The notes under the pieces were generated by a model that saw nothing but the letters and a program-made list of their open reading frames with translations, did no database searches and was not told the origin of the DNA. The position numbers were made by a program, and so were the translations under genes. From contig NC_088780.1 in the NCBI RefSeq assembly GCF_958450345.1, positions 114,836,226 to 114,900,225 of the forward strand: 64,000 nucleotides of DNA, given 5' to 3'. The DNA comes from Calliphora vicina (taxonomy: Eukaryota > Arthropoda > Insecta > Diptera > Calliphoridae). Numbering within the stretch: the stretch's first letter is position 1; each line of letters starts with the position of its first letter. Below, piece by piece: positions 11,867-23,340 of the stretch.

Positions 11867-12680
11867 ATAATTTCGTATGTTTTTACAGTGGACAATTTTC
11901 GATCGAGCCTATTTTAAGTCAAACCCTTTACAATGATACGAAAGCTATTTAGGAGACTCTAGCTACAACAGTTGTTTAGATATTCTAAAATTACTGTTTA
12001 TTTAACATGATGTCATACCACCCATTTGCAATATGGTACCAAAATAATGCAAAGTATTGAAATTGCAATTATCCAAATATTCGATAATAAATATTTAATT
12101 TGTATTGAAAATGGTACGTCCCTTCTTCCGAGCTACTTAAGTTTTGGCATAACAGGACACTGGCATCAACGTAATTCACAAAAAATTTAAAGACTCTCAC
12201 AATTATATTCACTTGATATTCTAATATTTATATGTAACTTATTTGAAGGATTACTTTAACTATTATAATTCTCCAGATATTCAATTATAACTATTTTCTT
12301 TATATGAAAGAAGTCATTCCCACTAAGCCAATCCCGTCCAATTTCAGCCAAACATATAAGAAAGTGATTTAGACAAAGCTTAAGACTCTCGAAATTACAA
12401 TTTTCTTTGTAATGTGGGTCCTGCACTCTCTGTTCCGATCTCGCACATTTTTTGCTAAACACAGGTACACAGGTACTAATCTTAGAGACTTTCACAATTA
12501 TTGTTCTCCAAATGTTCGATAATAAATAATACAATCCTGCACATTTTCAGCCAACTACGTACCATTGTAAAATTTTGACGACTTTCTCTAATACAGTTCA
12601 CCAGATATTCGATATATGTTTTTCGAGTTTTCGTGCATTTTAAATAAGAAGGAAAACATTTGTTTGGCATTTAAATGGAA
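11867..12680 (+). repeat. Dispersed repeat H, copy 1 (unoccupied sites)
   Basis: Begins at ATAATTTCGTATG and contains recurring sub-blocks such as CTCCAGATATTCAATTATAA and CACAATTAT..GTTCTCC. It is homologous over its length to 49531-53960 and, inverted, to 46140-46690. At 12286-12287 it retains the single TA that the intact D,D37E transposon occupies in the other copy. The repeat is of unknown class; I see no TIR or coding sequence. Confidence 0.7.
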
Positions 12681-15600
12681 AATAAAATGAATTGATCATT
12701 CTAATAGTTTCAGTTCTTACCACTTCATATTCAGGTTCATATTTTATTATTAGTTAGTTGTACCATTTATTCAGCAATAGAATAACACTCTGCTACAAAA
12801 TGACACTTTTTGTCAGAACTTGAAAAGCGACCTAAAACCGTTTCCAAAGATTTTGAAACACCATCAAAATTTTGAGATATTTGGAAAAAACTGTTTTAGG
12901 GTAGGTCGTAGTACTTTAGTACCTCTAACTCACACATTTTTAGACCGATTTCAAAATTATAAACAATTATGGATAGACAAAGAATTAAATGTATGCACAA
13001 AATGTATATCAAAAAAATTGCATAAGATTTTATAAAAAGTTTCGCTTTATTTTTTATTTTCTTCGTAATTTTTCACATTCAACAATAGTTAATTTAATTT
13101 TTTTCTATGAAAACCTATTCTTTTTTGCACAGTGTTTTAAAGACAACTTTATATGGGGAAAAATGACATATTACTTGTTAAAATCGGTTTATATTTGCAA
13201 AATTTATTAAACTTTTTTGAAAAAAGTTGGAAAAAATTTAACTTGTAAATTCAAAATTTTACAAATATTTTTTTTTTCTACAGTTTTTTGTTTATTTTTA
13301 TTTATATGCGCTGGGGGAGAAAATACTAAAAATGGTGTTAATTAAAAGTTGAATAACTTTTAGAATTTTCAATCGATTTGAAGAATTAAAACCATGTTTT
13401 GTTAAGCACTAAATTTTCTATATATGTGTGTATAAATTTTTATAAACTTTCATATAAAAATAAGCAATGAAAAGCGACTAAAATCAAAAAAGTTGATAAG
13501 TTTTGTTTTTCTTTTAGATATTCTTAACAAAAACAATACTTATAACTTAAAAATGTAACAAAAAATGCACGTCATTTTAAAGCGTAATTAGTTTCCTTTC
13601 CAAACCCGTTAAAAAATTTAAAGTCGGACAAAAACTGACTAAGCTACAGGTCGATAAGTCGACGAACATCACTGAAAAAGGTTTTTTCAGAATAACTTCT
13701 GAATTTGAGGATGTTTCTGAAATTTTTAGAGACAATTTGTAGTGTACTCAGCAAGACCTGTAACCCACGCCCCACCGTGTAATTAATGTGACATACATAT
13801 ATTCAATTATCATAATCTACTTGACTGACTGATCGGTTGTCAACACGAATCTGTTTTATCTGTGTAGATATTCTAGGGCCTGATGATAATATACGAGGTA
13901 GTAGTCATTATGAGAAAACAGAAGTCCCCTAGCAAGGTTGCATGCCATGTGATGTTTCAATGCCATGCGCCCATACCATTACGACTGTCAAATATCTCAC
14001 CATCACACTGTGGGAGAAATCAACAATTTAGTGGCGCAAAATAAAAAAAAACTTTCGCATATTTGATTTATTGTTATGTAGTTTCAATCTGTAGTTGTTG
14101 CTGTACTTAAAAATATTTAACATTTATTAATAACTTCAATGGTTTGGTTTTGACAACTATTTAAAAATAAAAAATTTTTCAGAAATTTTTTTATGAAGAA
14201 TTGGTTTCAAAGTTGTTGTTAAGCTGGATAGTACAAGGTTTTCTTTAAGTTGTATTTTTACTTTTTTTTATGTAGATGGAATATGAGGCTTGGTAAATCA
14301 GAAAAATAAAAATATATTTTCCGCTATTTGTGATATCCAATGGCCACATTCTTATAGAATTTTTTTTTTTTACTTTTTGAATTTTCGGAAGGTTGCCAGT
14401 TACTAATGCTGTGAGATGCAGTCCTAGTTTTTATACCAGTATCAAGGCTATATTATAGACTACATATGGTGAAAAATTTAGCTGCGAAAAAGTGCGAGGT
14501 GAATTTATATAATTTTTTTAAGAAATTATTATCGTTTGGACGATGTAAAATCTCGTACTAAATTGTTCCTTATTTTTTTAAGATTGTATATAGGAATTGC
14601 TATTGGTAATTACGTTATATAAAAATGAAATTTATGTAATTCTAACTACTTACAAGTTGCTAATAACAAATGCCAATATACCAAATTTGACATAAAATTA
14701 TGAGTCCTTTTAAATATGGTAGTGCTTTATTTAGATTAAAAATATAACATTTGCAAAGCGTTTTATGTCAATATTAATATATTTGTTTTAACGCAGTGTT
14801 ATATCCACATTGTCCAGAACTTCTTCTGTAAGCTATTAAAAAGTGTAAGCGTTATCGAAAATTGTTATGCATCTTTTGTTGGATCCATTACTTCCTAGTG
14901 ATTCATCAGACTCCAGTTTTTTGATAACAGCGGGTCCAAATATTTCTCGATTTCCTCCATTCCGATTTTGTTTGTTGCACAGTGTAATTGTTATTCGTTT
15001 TTAAAAATAATCTTATTAATAAAAATATAAAAAGTTTAATTTCATATGAATATTTCGACCTATGCCGGCAATAGGGTAAATGTCCAAAATCTATAGATTT
15101 AAATAGTTACTTGCTATAAATAAAATTACTTATATAATTTAAATTTTTTGAAAGATATATTAAAATAATTTCTTACAATTGAAACTAGTATAGAATTTCT
15201 TCCGAGGTAGTGTAGTTTAGCAGCCACTACCGCTGATTCTACTGAAGTAGCAGTACCCATTTCGCATTACTTTATTAGCTTACCTCCTTGCCTGTAATAT
15301 TTCCATATAAATGAAATTAATTTGGCCAAGCGTTTAAAAGATACGAATTTAGTTCCACTAAATTAGGGTTTTCTCCCACTGTGCATCACATTAAATGAGT
15401 TCCGGCATTCCTGGACCATAACCGATGTAGTGTATAAATTCGCATAGAAACTAACGTTGAAATTTTTACAGTAGATAGATATTGATGTTTTTAGTTGATT
15501 TCTTGCTAAAAGTGAAATTTCAAAAATTTTGAGCTAATTCAGTGCGATATGTACATTTTTGTATTTTCATTAATTATTTCGTTCAGAAAGAATTTCGTAG

Positions 15601-15946
15601 CTGAAATCTCCGATGTACTGGATGAGTTTTCAAATTCTCAATTACTATATAATCCTCAGTATAATGTCCTGCTAATGGACACATAGCGTTACAATGAAAA
15701 ACGGTTCCAAATAGTTGTAGTTGCTATAAAAGAGCTAATGAAACCAAATGTCAGACATTGTTATGCATCTTTCTATTGAGACTTCACATCCTTACCAGTA
15801 TCATTTTCTTAGCGTTTTTTCTTTAGTTCTTCTTAACATAAAAAATCCTACTTAAGGTTTATATGTGACCATGAATTTCTAAATCAACTGGTTGTCTATA
15901 AAATTGTTTATACATAGAGTATTGTTTTCGTATACATTTGTTATAT
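12681..15946. other. AT-rich stretch, no gene seen
   Basis: No coding-like frame. Part of 13560-13640 is weakly similar to the complement of 42690-42780, too short and diverged to delimit a repeat. No promoter, RNA gene or element boundary could be supported. Confidence 0.4.
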
Positions 15947-16005
15947 CCCAGCAAAAATGTTGAGAATTTTTGTAATGACAACTAGTTATTTCATGCATTC
16001 TTTTG

Positions 16006-16100
16006 TAAGGAGTGGTGGTTACCCAGCACAGCTATCTAGTGTGTTTGACTGGAAAACGGGAGGTTAGAGGTTCGCAACCTGTCAAAGCCATTAATTTTTT
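16006..16100 (+). ncRNA. tRNA-like Pol III unit (SINE-like), degenerate
   Basis: A B-box-like GGTTCGCAACC lies at about 16068-16078 (consensus GGTTCGANNCC), upstream of it TAGTGTGTTTGACTGGAAAA. A run of seven Ts follows near 16093, as a Pol III terminator would. I could not draw a full cloverleaf, so this is at most a tRNA-derived relic. Confidence 0.35.
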
Positions 16101-16169
16101 TGTTCATATCATATTCATTTATATGTTGATGTTAAAACTATTGTTAACTTACAATAAAATAACTCGTAC

Positions 16170-16262
16170 ATGAAGCAGTGAGTTAGCAGCTTGACTATCA
16201 AACACAAGCAAATAATGAGACTGTTCGATTCCCACACAAGGCAATATTTTTTGTGTTTTTTT
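16170..16262 (+). ncRNA. tRNA-like Pol III unit (SINE-like)
   Basis: An A-box-like GTTAGCAGCTTGACT near 16182 and a B-box GTTCGATTCC near 16225-16235 are spaced as in tRNA genes. T-runs follow. The stems are incomplete, so it is not a functional tRNA by eye. It may be the head of a SINE captured by the surrounding TIR element. Confidence 0.45.
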
Positions 16263-16508
16263 TTTAGCTACGTATTCTTGTTGTGAATTTACTACTTATT
16301 TCTTAACTGATTGTAAGTATATTTGTAAGCTTGACCCATGAATTTTTTAAAAATCTCGAACAAAGATAAGTAGTGTTTCAGTCAAATAATAAGTAGTTAT
16401 GCCTTGGCTCCAATGTTACTTGCTGGCTTACTAAGTAAGTAAAGTTTTTGCTGGGATACTTTAACAGGGGAAGATTTTAAATTGAAGCTTATTTTATGTA
16501 ATTATATA

Positions 16509-17199
16509 CATATCGTCACCTAAAATGCTAAATAACGTAACATCACATTTCATATGTTTATAGGAGGAGCAAAAAACGATACAAAATGAAAACTACTTGA
16601 GATATTGAAACAAAATTTTCAAATCTGAATTACAATGACTCTAGCAATATATTTTATGAAAAAAAATTAATTTTTTCAAAGCACACTTTAAGATATGTGG
16701 CTTACGTTTTTTGAATTGTTATTTTATGAAACAAAAAAACGTATCATCAATATAAATTTTTATGACAAAATAAAAACTTAAATAAAAATATTTTTTTTTA
16801 TTTTAAATAAAAACAGTTTATATATACATTCTTAATTTTATTATGTTTTTTTTATTTAAATTACTAACAACTACTTTTTTAAACTAAAAAGATTGTTCAT
16901 TAAATTTTCATTAAGACTGCAAAAAATATTCAATTACAACAAATTTATTAAAAAAAAAATTAGGATACTACCTAAAATAAGGTAAAAACGATTTATTAAT
17001 TAATTACTCAAAGTGTATGCGTTATTTTGTTGAAGAAAATCAAATACTTGATGATACTTTAGTTTCAATTTTGGTTTTGATAGTAAAAGTATAAAATTTT
17101 GTACACATATGTAATATGATGTAATGAAACGTAATCAATAATAAAATCAATTTTGAATTTTTTGATGATACGTTGTTTTGCATTTGAGGTGACGATATG
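16509..17199. mobile_element. TA-flanked TIR element (MITE)
   Basis: The ends are CATATCGTCACCTAAAATGC (left) and the complement of CATATCGTCACCTCAAATGC (right), with similarity continuing about 35-40 bp. TA lies outside at 16507-16508 and 17200-17201. There is no transposase. At about 691 bp with a TA target it fits a non-autonomous Tc1/mariner-type element. Confidence 0.8.
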
Positions 17200-17631
17200 T
17201 AAGTATGTATAAATGTGTCTATGAAAAATATTTTAAAATTTGTTATATTTTTGGATAGTAAATAAAGAAAGATTTCTTGCTATTGTATATTTCATTCATA
17301 TGGTTTGTGATGTGTTGTTTGCTTACTAAAGATAATCCTCTACTTACGTCCAAGGACACATTAAATATTATTATATGCATCATTATATGTAAATGAAAAA
17401 TGTTAAATATGGATTACTTTCCATTCTTATTCAGATATGTGTTGTTTATTGCAAAACAAATACCAAAATTCCTAAACTTTTCTTATAATCACCCAATTAT
17501 TTGTTGAAATTTTTTAAATATTTTTTTTTTATTTTTTTGATAATAAAAATTCAACCATTTTATATTCACAATTTTTGTACTCTTTTATTTATTTTTCTAG
17601 GAGACAGAGGACATAAAAATCATAATTCTTT

Positions 17632-18346
17632 TTATACCCTACACTACATCTGCATTTGTGCAGATGTTTGTAATTTCAAAAAATATTAGTCTAGCAGCCA
17701 CCTTAAAGTATACCGATCGACTTAGAATCACTTTCTGAGTCGACTAAACTATGTCCGTCTAGCTGGCTGGTTGTCTGTCCATGTAAATCTTGTGCGCAAA
17801 GTACAGGTCGCAATTTTGAAGATATTTCGATTAAATTTGGTACACATAATTTTATTGGACCAAGGACAAAGCCTATTGAAACTAGCTAAAATCAGTTCAT
17901 TATTTCACCTAGCCGCCATACGAATGTCCTCCCGAAATTGTAATTTATCGGTCATAAATGTTTAATTTATACATGTATCAATTCGCTCCAAATAAGTTTT
18001 GTATATACAAAATTTATGTCACTTCATTTTGTTACGATCGGTCCATAATTACTCATAGCTCCCATATAGACCCGCTTCCAAAAATCACTTTAACTTGCAT
18101 AAATCTCTTAAAAATGTTGGTTTGCACACAAAATTCAACATAAATAACTTTCATATAGACATAAATCACACGACCTAATTTCATGGTGATCGGTCAATAA
18201 TTGGTCATAGCTCCCATATAAGGCCCACTTCCGAAAATATCTCACGATATAAATTATTGATATTTTAATAGAAAAATGTTTTTGCTCATTTACTTTGTAT
18301 TGGGTATTATATGGTCGGGCTTGACCGACCATACTTTCTTACTTGT
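17632..18346 (+). mobile_element. DINE-1/INE-1-like element, complete
   Basis: The 5' end TATACCCTACACTACATCTG lies at 17632. GTCCGTCTAGCTGGCTGG is near 17755. Two body units carry GCTCCCATAT. The terminal hairpin GGTCGGGCTTGACCGACC at 18313-18330 is followed by ATACTTTCTTACTTGT. The order is that of DINE-1 elements: 5' hairpin, CCGTCTG-rich stretch, repeated body, 3' hairpin and CTTGT end, with T on both sides. It has fewer body units than the copy at 7332-8208. It encodes nothing; frames through it are accidental. Confidence 0.85.
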
Positions 18347-18581
18347 TTATAGTATAGGTTGGTTGGTATATGTCATAAAATCGCATGTGTTTTTATTTGA
18401 AATATTTAAAAAGAAAGTGTTCACATACTACAAGTTAAGTCAGATTTCGATTTATTATCTATACATAAAATGGTAAAATGTAAGAGAAAATATCATGGCT
18501 ATCAATAAGATATAAAAAAGTATAAACTACATGAAATTGGTTTTTATGTATATTCACAGAAATGTATTTATATGTACATTA

Positions 18582-19245
18582 GGGTGGCCCCGTTTGTATG
18601 GAGAAAAAATAAGGTATCGATGTTCCCGCCTAAAATGAAAATTTGATTCATTCTAAGACTACGTTTTGAAATTTTTTCGTCCTGGGGTCAATATTTGGCG
18701 AGCTGGATCAAAGGATAAAAAGGTCCTTTTTTGAGGTTTTTTACATTTTTTCCATATTTCTTCCAAAGGAAGTATATGTAAATTTGGTATCATATGAAAG
18801 GTCTTTGAGAGACGCATTCAATTGGTTAAAAGAAATTTAAAAAAAAAAAATTTTAATTAAAAAATTTTAAAAATGTTCGACAAAATTTTAGTTTTTTTTA
18901 ATTTTTTCATAGAATTTATTCAAATACATAGATGAAATTTCTTGATCATAAACATCATGTAATTTCACCGAAATGGTTTTTCTCGTTTTTTAAAATTCAA
19001 TCCAGTTCAATGTTTATTCAAATTTGTTTAAACCTAATTTCATCCCTATCTGACAATCTCTGTTCTCAATTCATAGTATATGTAATGGGCATCAAAATAA
19101 CTCAAATTTTATAAGCTTTCCATCGATGTATAAATTCGTATACTTTTCTTTTGTTACACTACGAATATTTAAATTTAAGCTAAAACATTATTCCATAATA
19201 ATAATAATAATTTGCTTTTGAATGTTGTTGTTTTTTGTCGTTTAT
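18582..19245 (+). repeat. Left arm of long inverted repeat
   Basis: Runs inward from GGGTGGCCCCGTTTGTATGG. It pairs with 20345-21013, losing similarity beyond TTGAATGTTGTTGTT. If transcribed through, the two arms would fold into a dsRNA stem of about 600 bp. Confidence 0.75.
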
Positions 19246-19834
19246 TTTTAAAGTAATGAAGAATTTGTATAAAATCATTGACAACTAGTAAAATTTTAAG
19301 AGAAAATTTTTTCTCTTTTTTTTTTAATTTTTACAAAAAATCTTATATATTGTCACCTTAAAATCAAAAGGGCATAACAACCAAAAAAATAAAATTTTAC
19401 ATTTTGATTGGAAATAATACATTGCAACATAGCACATTTTAGAACACTGTTGTCAACAATACCAATTTTATTTATTTTAATTTTATTAAAGAAAAATTCA
19501 AAGGGCATATCAGACATGATTGTGTAGGTTGGGAGATAATAAATGTAATAACAAATCATTTTTATAACAAAAATAGTTTTCATACTACATATTTTTTTTT
19601 TTTTTTGCGTTTATTTAAATTGCAATCTATCTTAATACAGATAATAAGCAAATTTGATAAACAAATTTAATAAAACGTTGATAGATGTACTCTTTTAAGT
19701 ACAACTATAAGTATTATAAATTTACATATTTGTGACATTTAACATATTTATTATATACTTATTATTTATTATATACTTCGTCAATTCACAATTCCAACAC
19801 TCAATTTTAATTGTCATTCCTACACGGATTTAAT

Positions 19835-20202
19835 AGATTGGAAAGAGGTAGCCTTCTCAGAGCCCCCTTGCATTCAATTTTACTCAACAGAACAATTAAT
19901 GAAATACAACGACTCAAGCAACATTATAGATATTCCAGGTAAAACATTATAAATTCTCATAAAAATCGCGATAATAAAATTAAACTTTTTACTAGAAAAT
20001 TATTTTATCTTTGGTTAAGCTATTATGTATAAAATCGTGATATTTTAATAATATATTACTAATTTCAGATTTTCTATGTCATTCACAAAATACAGAACGA
20101 TTTGTACATTTTGTCAGTCAATCCATGCTATCAGTAATCGAAAAAAATCGACCTTCTTATATTGCTAATAGAATAAACTCATGTAAACGAATTTGTAAAT
20201 AA
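19835..20202 (+). pseudogene. 3' end of a spliced transposon-borne gene (two exons)
   Basis: The first exon-like block begins after a candidate acceptor TTTAATAG at 19834 and reads ...WKEVAFSEPPCIQFYSTEQL and on to ...IIDIP. It ends at a donor CCAG|GTAAAA (19938/19939). A 130-bp A/T-rich intron closes with TTTCAG at 20068. The joined frame (Asp across the junction) continues FLCHSQNTERFVHFVSQSML to a stop at 20202. Phase, splice sites and stop agree without adjustment. The CHSQxxERFVxxV block resembles the C-terminus of transposon-derived proteins I have seen in insects, but I cannot verify that here. Upstream exons are missing, so this is a remnant of the element's own gene, presumably its transposase. 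Confidence 0.5.
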
Positions 20203-20344
20203 ATATATATGAAAAAATTATGTTAATATTAAAATATTTTCTATGAATTTATATTTTTAAGTTTTAACTGTTAATTAATATTTCTCATTTAGCAAACAAT
20301 ATACTAAACAATGTAAAAATATATGTAATAAGCAGTTTTTCACA

Positions 20345-21013
20345 TGTTACTTAAAATTAACAACAACATTCCAAAGGAATAACATTAAAATAATCATTAT
20401 AGCGCGATGTATAGTAAATATTTTAGCTTAAATTTAAATATTCGTAGTGTAACAAAAACAAAGTATACGAAATTATACATCGATGGAAAGCTTATAAAAT
20501 TTGAGTTATTTTGATGCCCATTACATATACTATGAATTGAGTATACAGAGATTGTCAGATAGGGATGAAATTGGGTTTAAACAAATTTGAATAAACATTG
20601 AACTGGACTGAATTTTAAAAATCGAGAAAAACCATTTCGGTGAAATTGCATGATGTTTATGATCAAGAAATTTCATCTATGTATTTGAATAAATTCTATG
20701 AAAAAATTAAAAAAAAATAAAATTTTGTCGAAAATTTTTAAAATTTTTTAATTAAAATTTTTTTTTTTAAATTTCTTTTAACCAATTGAATGCGTCTCTC
20801 AAAGACCTTTCATATGATACCAAATTTACATATACTTCCTTTGGAAGAAATATGGAAAAAATGTAAAAAACCTCAAAAAAGGACCTTTTTATCCTTTGAT
20901 CCAGCTCGCCAAATATTGACCCCAGGACGAAAAAAATTCAAAACGTAGTCTTAGAATGAATCAAATTTTCATTTTAGGTGGGAACATCCGCAACTTAAAT
21001 TTTGGGGCCACCC
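20345..21013 (-). repeat. Right arm of long inverted repeat
   Basis: Complement of the left arm at 18582-19245. Its outer end (complement GGGTGGCCCCAAAATTTAAG) differs from the left end over the first ~40 bp. The same left/right difference is seen in the copy at 26259-28572. Confidence 0.75.
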
Positions 21014-22113
21014 TAATGTACATACATCCATTTATACACGCATAAATAAACGGATACATATTTTTTGATTTACAAATCTTTATGTTTCTATATATTTATC
21101 TATGTTAAGATTTGTTGGTTCTAGGCTTAGATATAATATTTTTTCACCACTACAACTTTATATGTGTATTTTCTACTTTTGCTTCCATTTTTATAAATAT
21201 TTTAGCATTTATTTAGTTTGAGACAAACATTTTTAGTTTTTTTCTGGTTGATAAGTTTTAAACAAAATATAAAACATAAAAGTATATAAATTTTCCAGAA
21301 AGGAAATGCTTAACGTATAGCAAGTAAACCAATAGAAAAACGTACTTAATGTGAATTGATGTGCATTCAAAGAAGAAAAAAATGTTGTCCAGAGCACAGT
21401 GGCCACAGAAATAGTGAACAATTTTATAGTATATTGCTTAAAATATCATTGCTTTCAAAAGAATTTACTTGGAATTGTTTTTTTATATAGTTATTCAATT
21501 TTCTAAAACTCCATGACTTTTCATTAACAAATTTGTTGTTATAAATTTTCCAAATTTATAATATCTCTTGCATTCCCAAGTTTTTTCGAAATACGGAAAA
21601 AATTAATGATTTATGCATTTGAAAATAATATTTTTCATATAGTAAATTAGTTCAAATACTCATTGCTTGTGATCAGTAAAACTAATTATTTACATCATTG
21701 TGGTAAATAATTATGCACCATATTTTGATAAGATTTATAATTGTAGTATGTTATTAAATTGCCATATTTTATTGTTATTCAATTTTCTACCTTGTACATA
21801 AAGTGTTGGAACTGGAACTGATCTCTACCTTCGGGGAAACATCATTGAACTTGTTTTTTTTTTTTGTTTGACCCGCTCTATCCTTTAAATACATTTATAG
21901 CTGCTTAACTGTGGTTTACGATAAATTTCATAACACTTACACAATTAGGTGTAAAATTGAGGACCAAATATCTCTTAAATTCCTTAATTCGAATAAATTT
22001 GTCAATAACAAATAAAGGAATGGAGGTCGCATTTATAGACAGCGACGTATTATGACTTCTGTAACAATCATACTTGAAGTTATAATAGTTATTGGTTATA
22101 AACGCTTGCGTTT
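21014..22113. other. AT-rich stretch, no gene seen
   Basis: No coding-like frame or recognisable repeat. Confidence 0.4.
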
Positions 22114-23340
22114 CACTGTGGTTCCAAATCAAAATCTAGGTGGACAAAATTATGAAAATCGGTATCTTCAGAATTTGGAAAAACTAAGTTTTTTCGGAAG
22201 CTGACAATCTGCTCTCCTCCAATACAAAGGGGTTTTCAACTGGACATTTCATTTTCTCGACAGAAGCGCCAGAAGTTAAACAAATTTTGAATCATATTTT
22301 CGTAAATTTTTTTTAATATTTTACTGCTTTACTAAATTAGATATATCTCAATTGTTTTACCATATAGAAATTCATACTTCAAAACATAGATACACATATA
22401 TAGGCTTTTATTAAGTGTATATCTTATATTTATGGGCCTCTGCATTTTCCTGTTATAGTCCTTTCAACTTGGGACTCAAATATACTGTTATTTTTATACC
22501 CTTCACCATGAGTGGCAAGGGTATATATAAGTTTGTCATTCCGTTTGTAATTTCTACATTTTTCATTTGCGACCCCACAAAGTATATATATTCTAAATCG
22601 TTATAGATAGCGAAGTCGATATAGCCATGTCCGTCTGTCCGTCTGTGTGTTGAAATAAAGTTTCTGAAGCCCCCAAATAACTTACATTCACGAATGATAC
22701 ATCAATATCTCCGAAATTCTTCCGGTCCACAAATGGCTGCGATATAAGGAAAAAACCAGGGCAACCTCGATTTTTTACCTATTTTTGACCCATATCTGAA
22801 TTACTAAATCATTAATATAGACAATATGGATATCTAATGATAGATATTTCAAAGACCTGTGCAAGGACGTATATAAGACTATAGTAAGTTGGACCTACAA
22901 TGGGTCAAAATCGGAAAAAATATTTTTTAACCCGAATTTTTTTTTTCACCAAAATTTTTTTTCACTAAATATTAACAAAAAAAATTTGTTTAAATTAAAA
23001 AAAAATTTTAAAAAACAAATTCGAAAAAACAACTGGAAATAAAATTTAATTTTGTTTACCTAAAAATATTTAAAATTTTTATTTTAAAGTATATTTTGGT
23101 GAAGGGTATATAAAATTCGGCACAGCCGAATATAGCTCTCTTACTTGTTTTTTCTAAGAATGTTATATAGCTTGCCAAAAGAAAAAAACTGTCGAACCCC
23201 GTCCAATGACTATATACATCATTTAAAGAAACTTCTGGGGAATGTCTTTGTAAAAAAATTGTAAGCGCCAGCACCCGCCGAAATACTTTTTTTTAATTTT
23301 TACGGAATAGAATTTTTAGAAATATTTCTTTATTTATTAT
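22114..23340. mobile_element. CACTGTGG-TIR element, copy A, interrupted
   Basis: The left TIR begins CACTGTGGTTCCAAATCAAA at 22114. Its interior is 85-90% alike by eye to 52888-53630, whose right end is the complement CCAATTGG-style TIR ending CCACAGTG at 53630. An INE-1-like element (22496-23148) sits in a T-run inside this copy. The right end is lost near 23340. No coding sequence is visible; the superfamily is unassigned. Confidence 0.7.
22496..23148 (+). mobile_element. DINE-1/INE-1-like element, second subfamily
   Basis: The 5' end is ATACCCTTCACCATGAGTGG followed by CAAGGGTATA, a potential hairpin. Next come AAGTATATATATTCT and CCATGTCCGTCTGTCCGTCT near 22627. The 3' end is a GAAGGGTATA box, then the hairpin TTCGGCACAGCCGAA at 23117-23131, then TATAGCTCTCTTACTTGT. 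This matches the layout of Drosophila DINE-1/INE-1. The paralogous unoccupied site at 53264-53273 is an uninterrupted run of Ts, confirming both boundaries and T-T insertion. Confidence 0.9.

Larger units (their letters stand above)
15947..16455. mobile_element. CCCAGC-TIR element with two tRNA-like units
   Basis: The element starts CCCAGCAAAAA at 15947 and ends TTTTTGCTGGG at 16455. The same ends bound a second element at 51711-52210, which supports a family of TIR elements about 500 bp long. The interior encodes no protein. It holds two tRNA-like segments, each with a B-box-like motif followed by a T-run. Apart from the ends, the two family members are not obviously homologous. Confidence 0.6.
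18582..21013 (+). mobile_element. Long-TIR DNA transposon, GGGTGGCC family
   Basis: A 2432-bp inverted-repeat element. The termini are GGGTGGCCCC and its complement GGGGCCACCC, with TA outside at 18580-18581 and 21014-21015. The arms run inward about 600-670 bp (to roughly 19245 and from 20345) and are almost identical. I see more than 100 consecutive matching bases around 18720-18840 against 20760-20880. The outermost ~40 bp differ between the two ends. The spacer holds two exon-like segments of a spliced gene (19835-19938 and 20069-20202). A second copy lies at 26259-28572, with related pieces at 11291 and 36878. I cannot name the superfamily; the TA target suggests Tc1/mariner-like or another TA-targeting group. 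Confidence 0.8.

Noticed and set aside
13560..13640. Repeat pair with the complement of 42690-42780
   Set aside because: Only short stretches match and neither end can be defined; could be chance in AT-rich DNA.
16006..16100. Functional tRNA gene
   Set aside because: Box B carries a mismatch and the stems do not form a cloverleaf.
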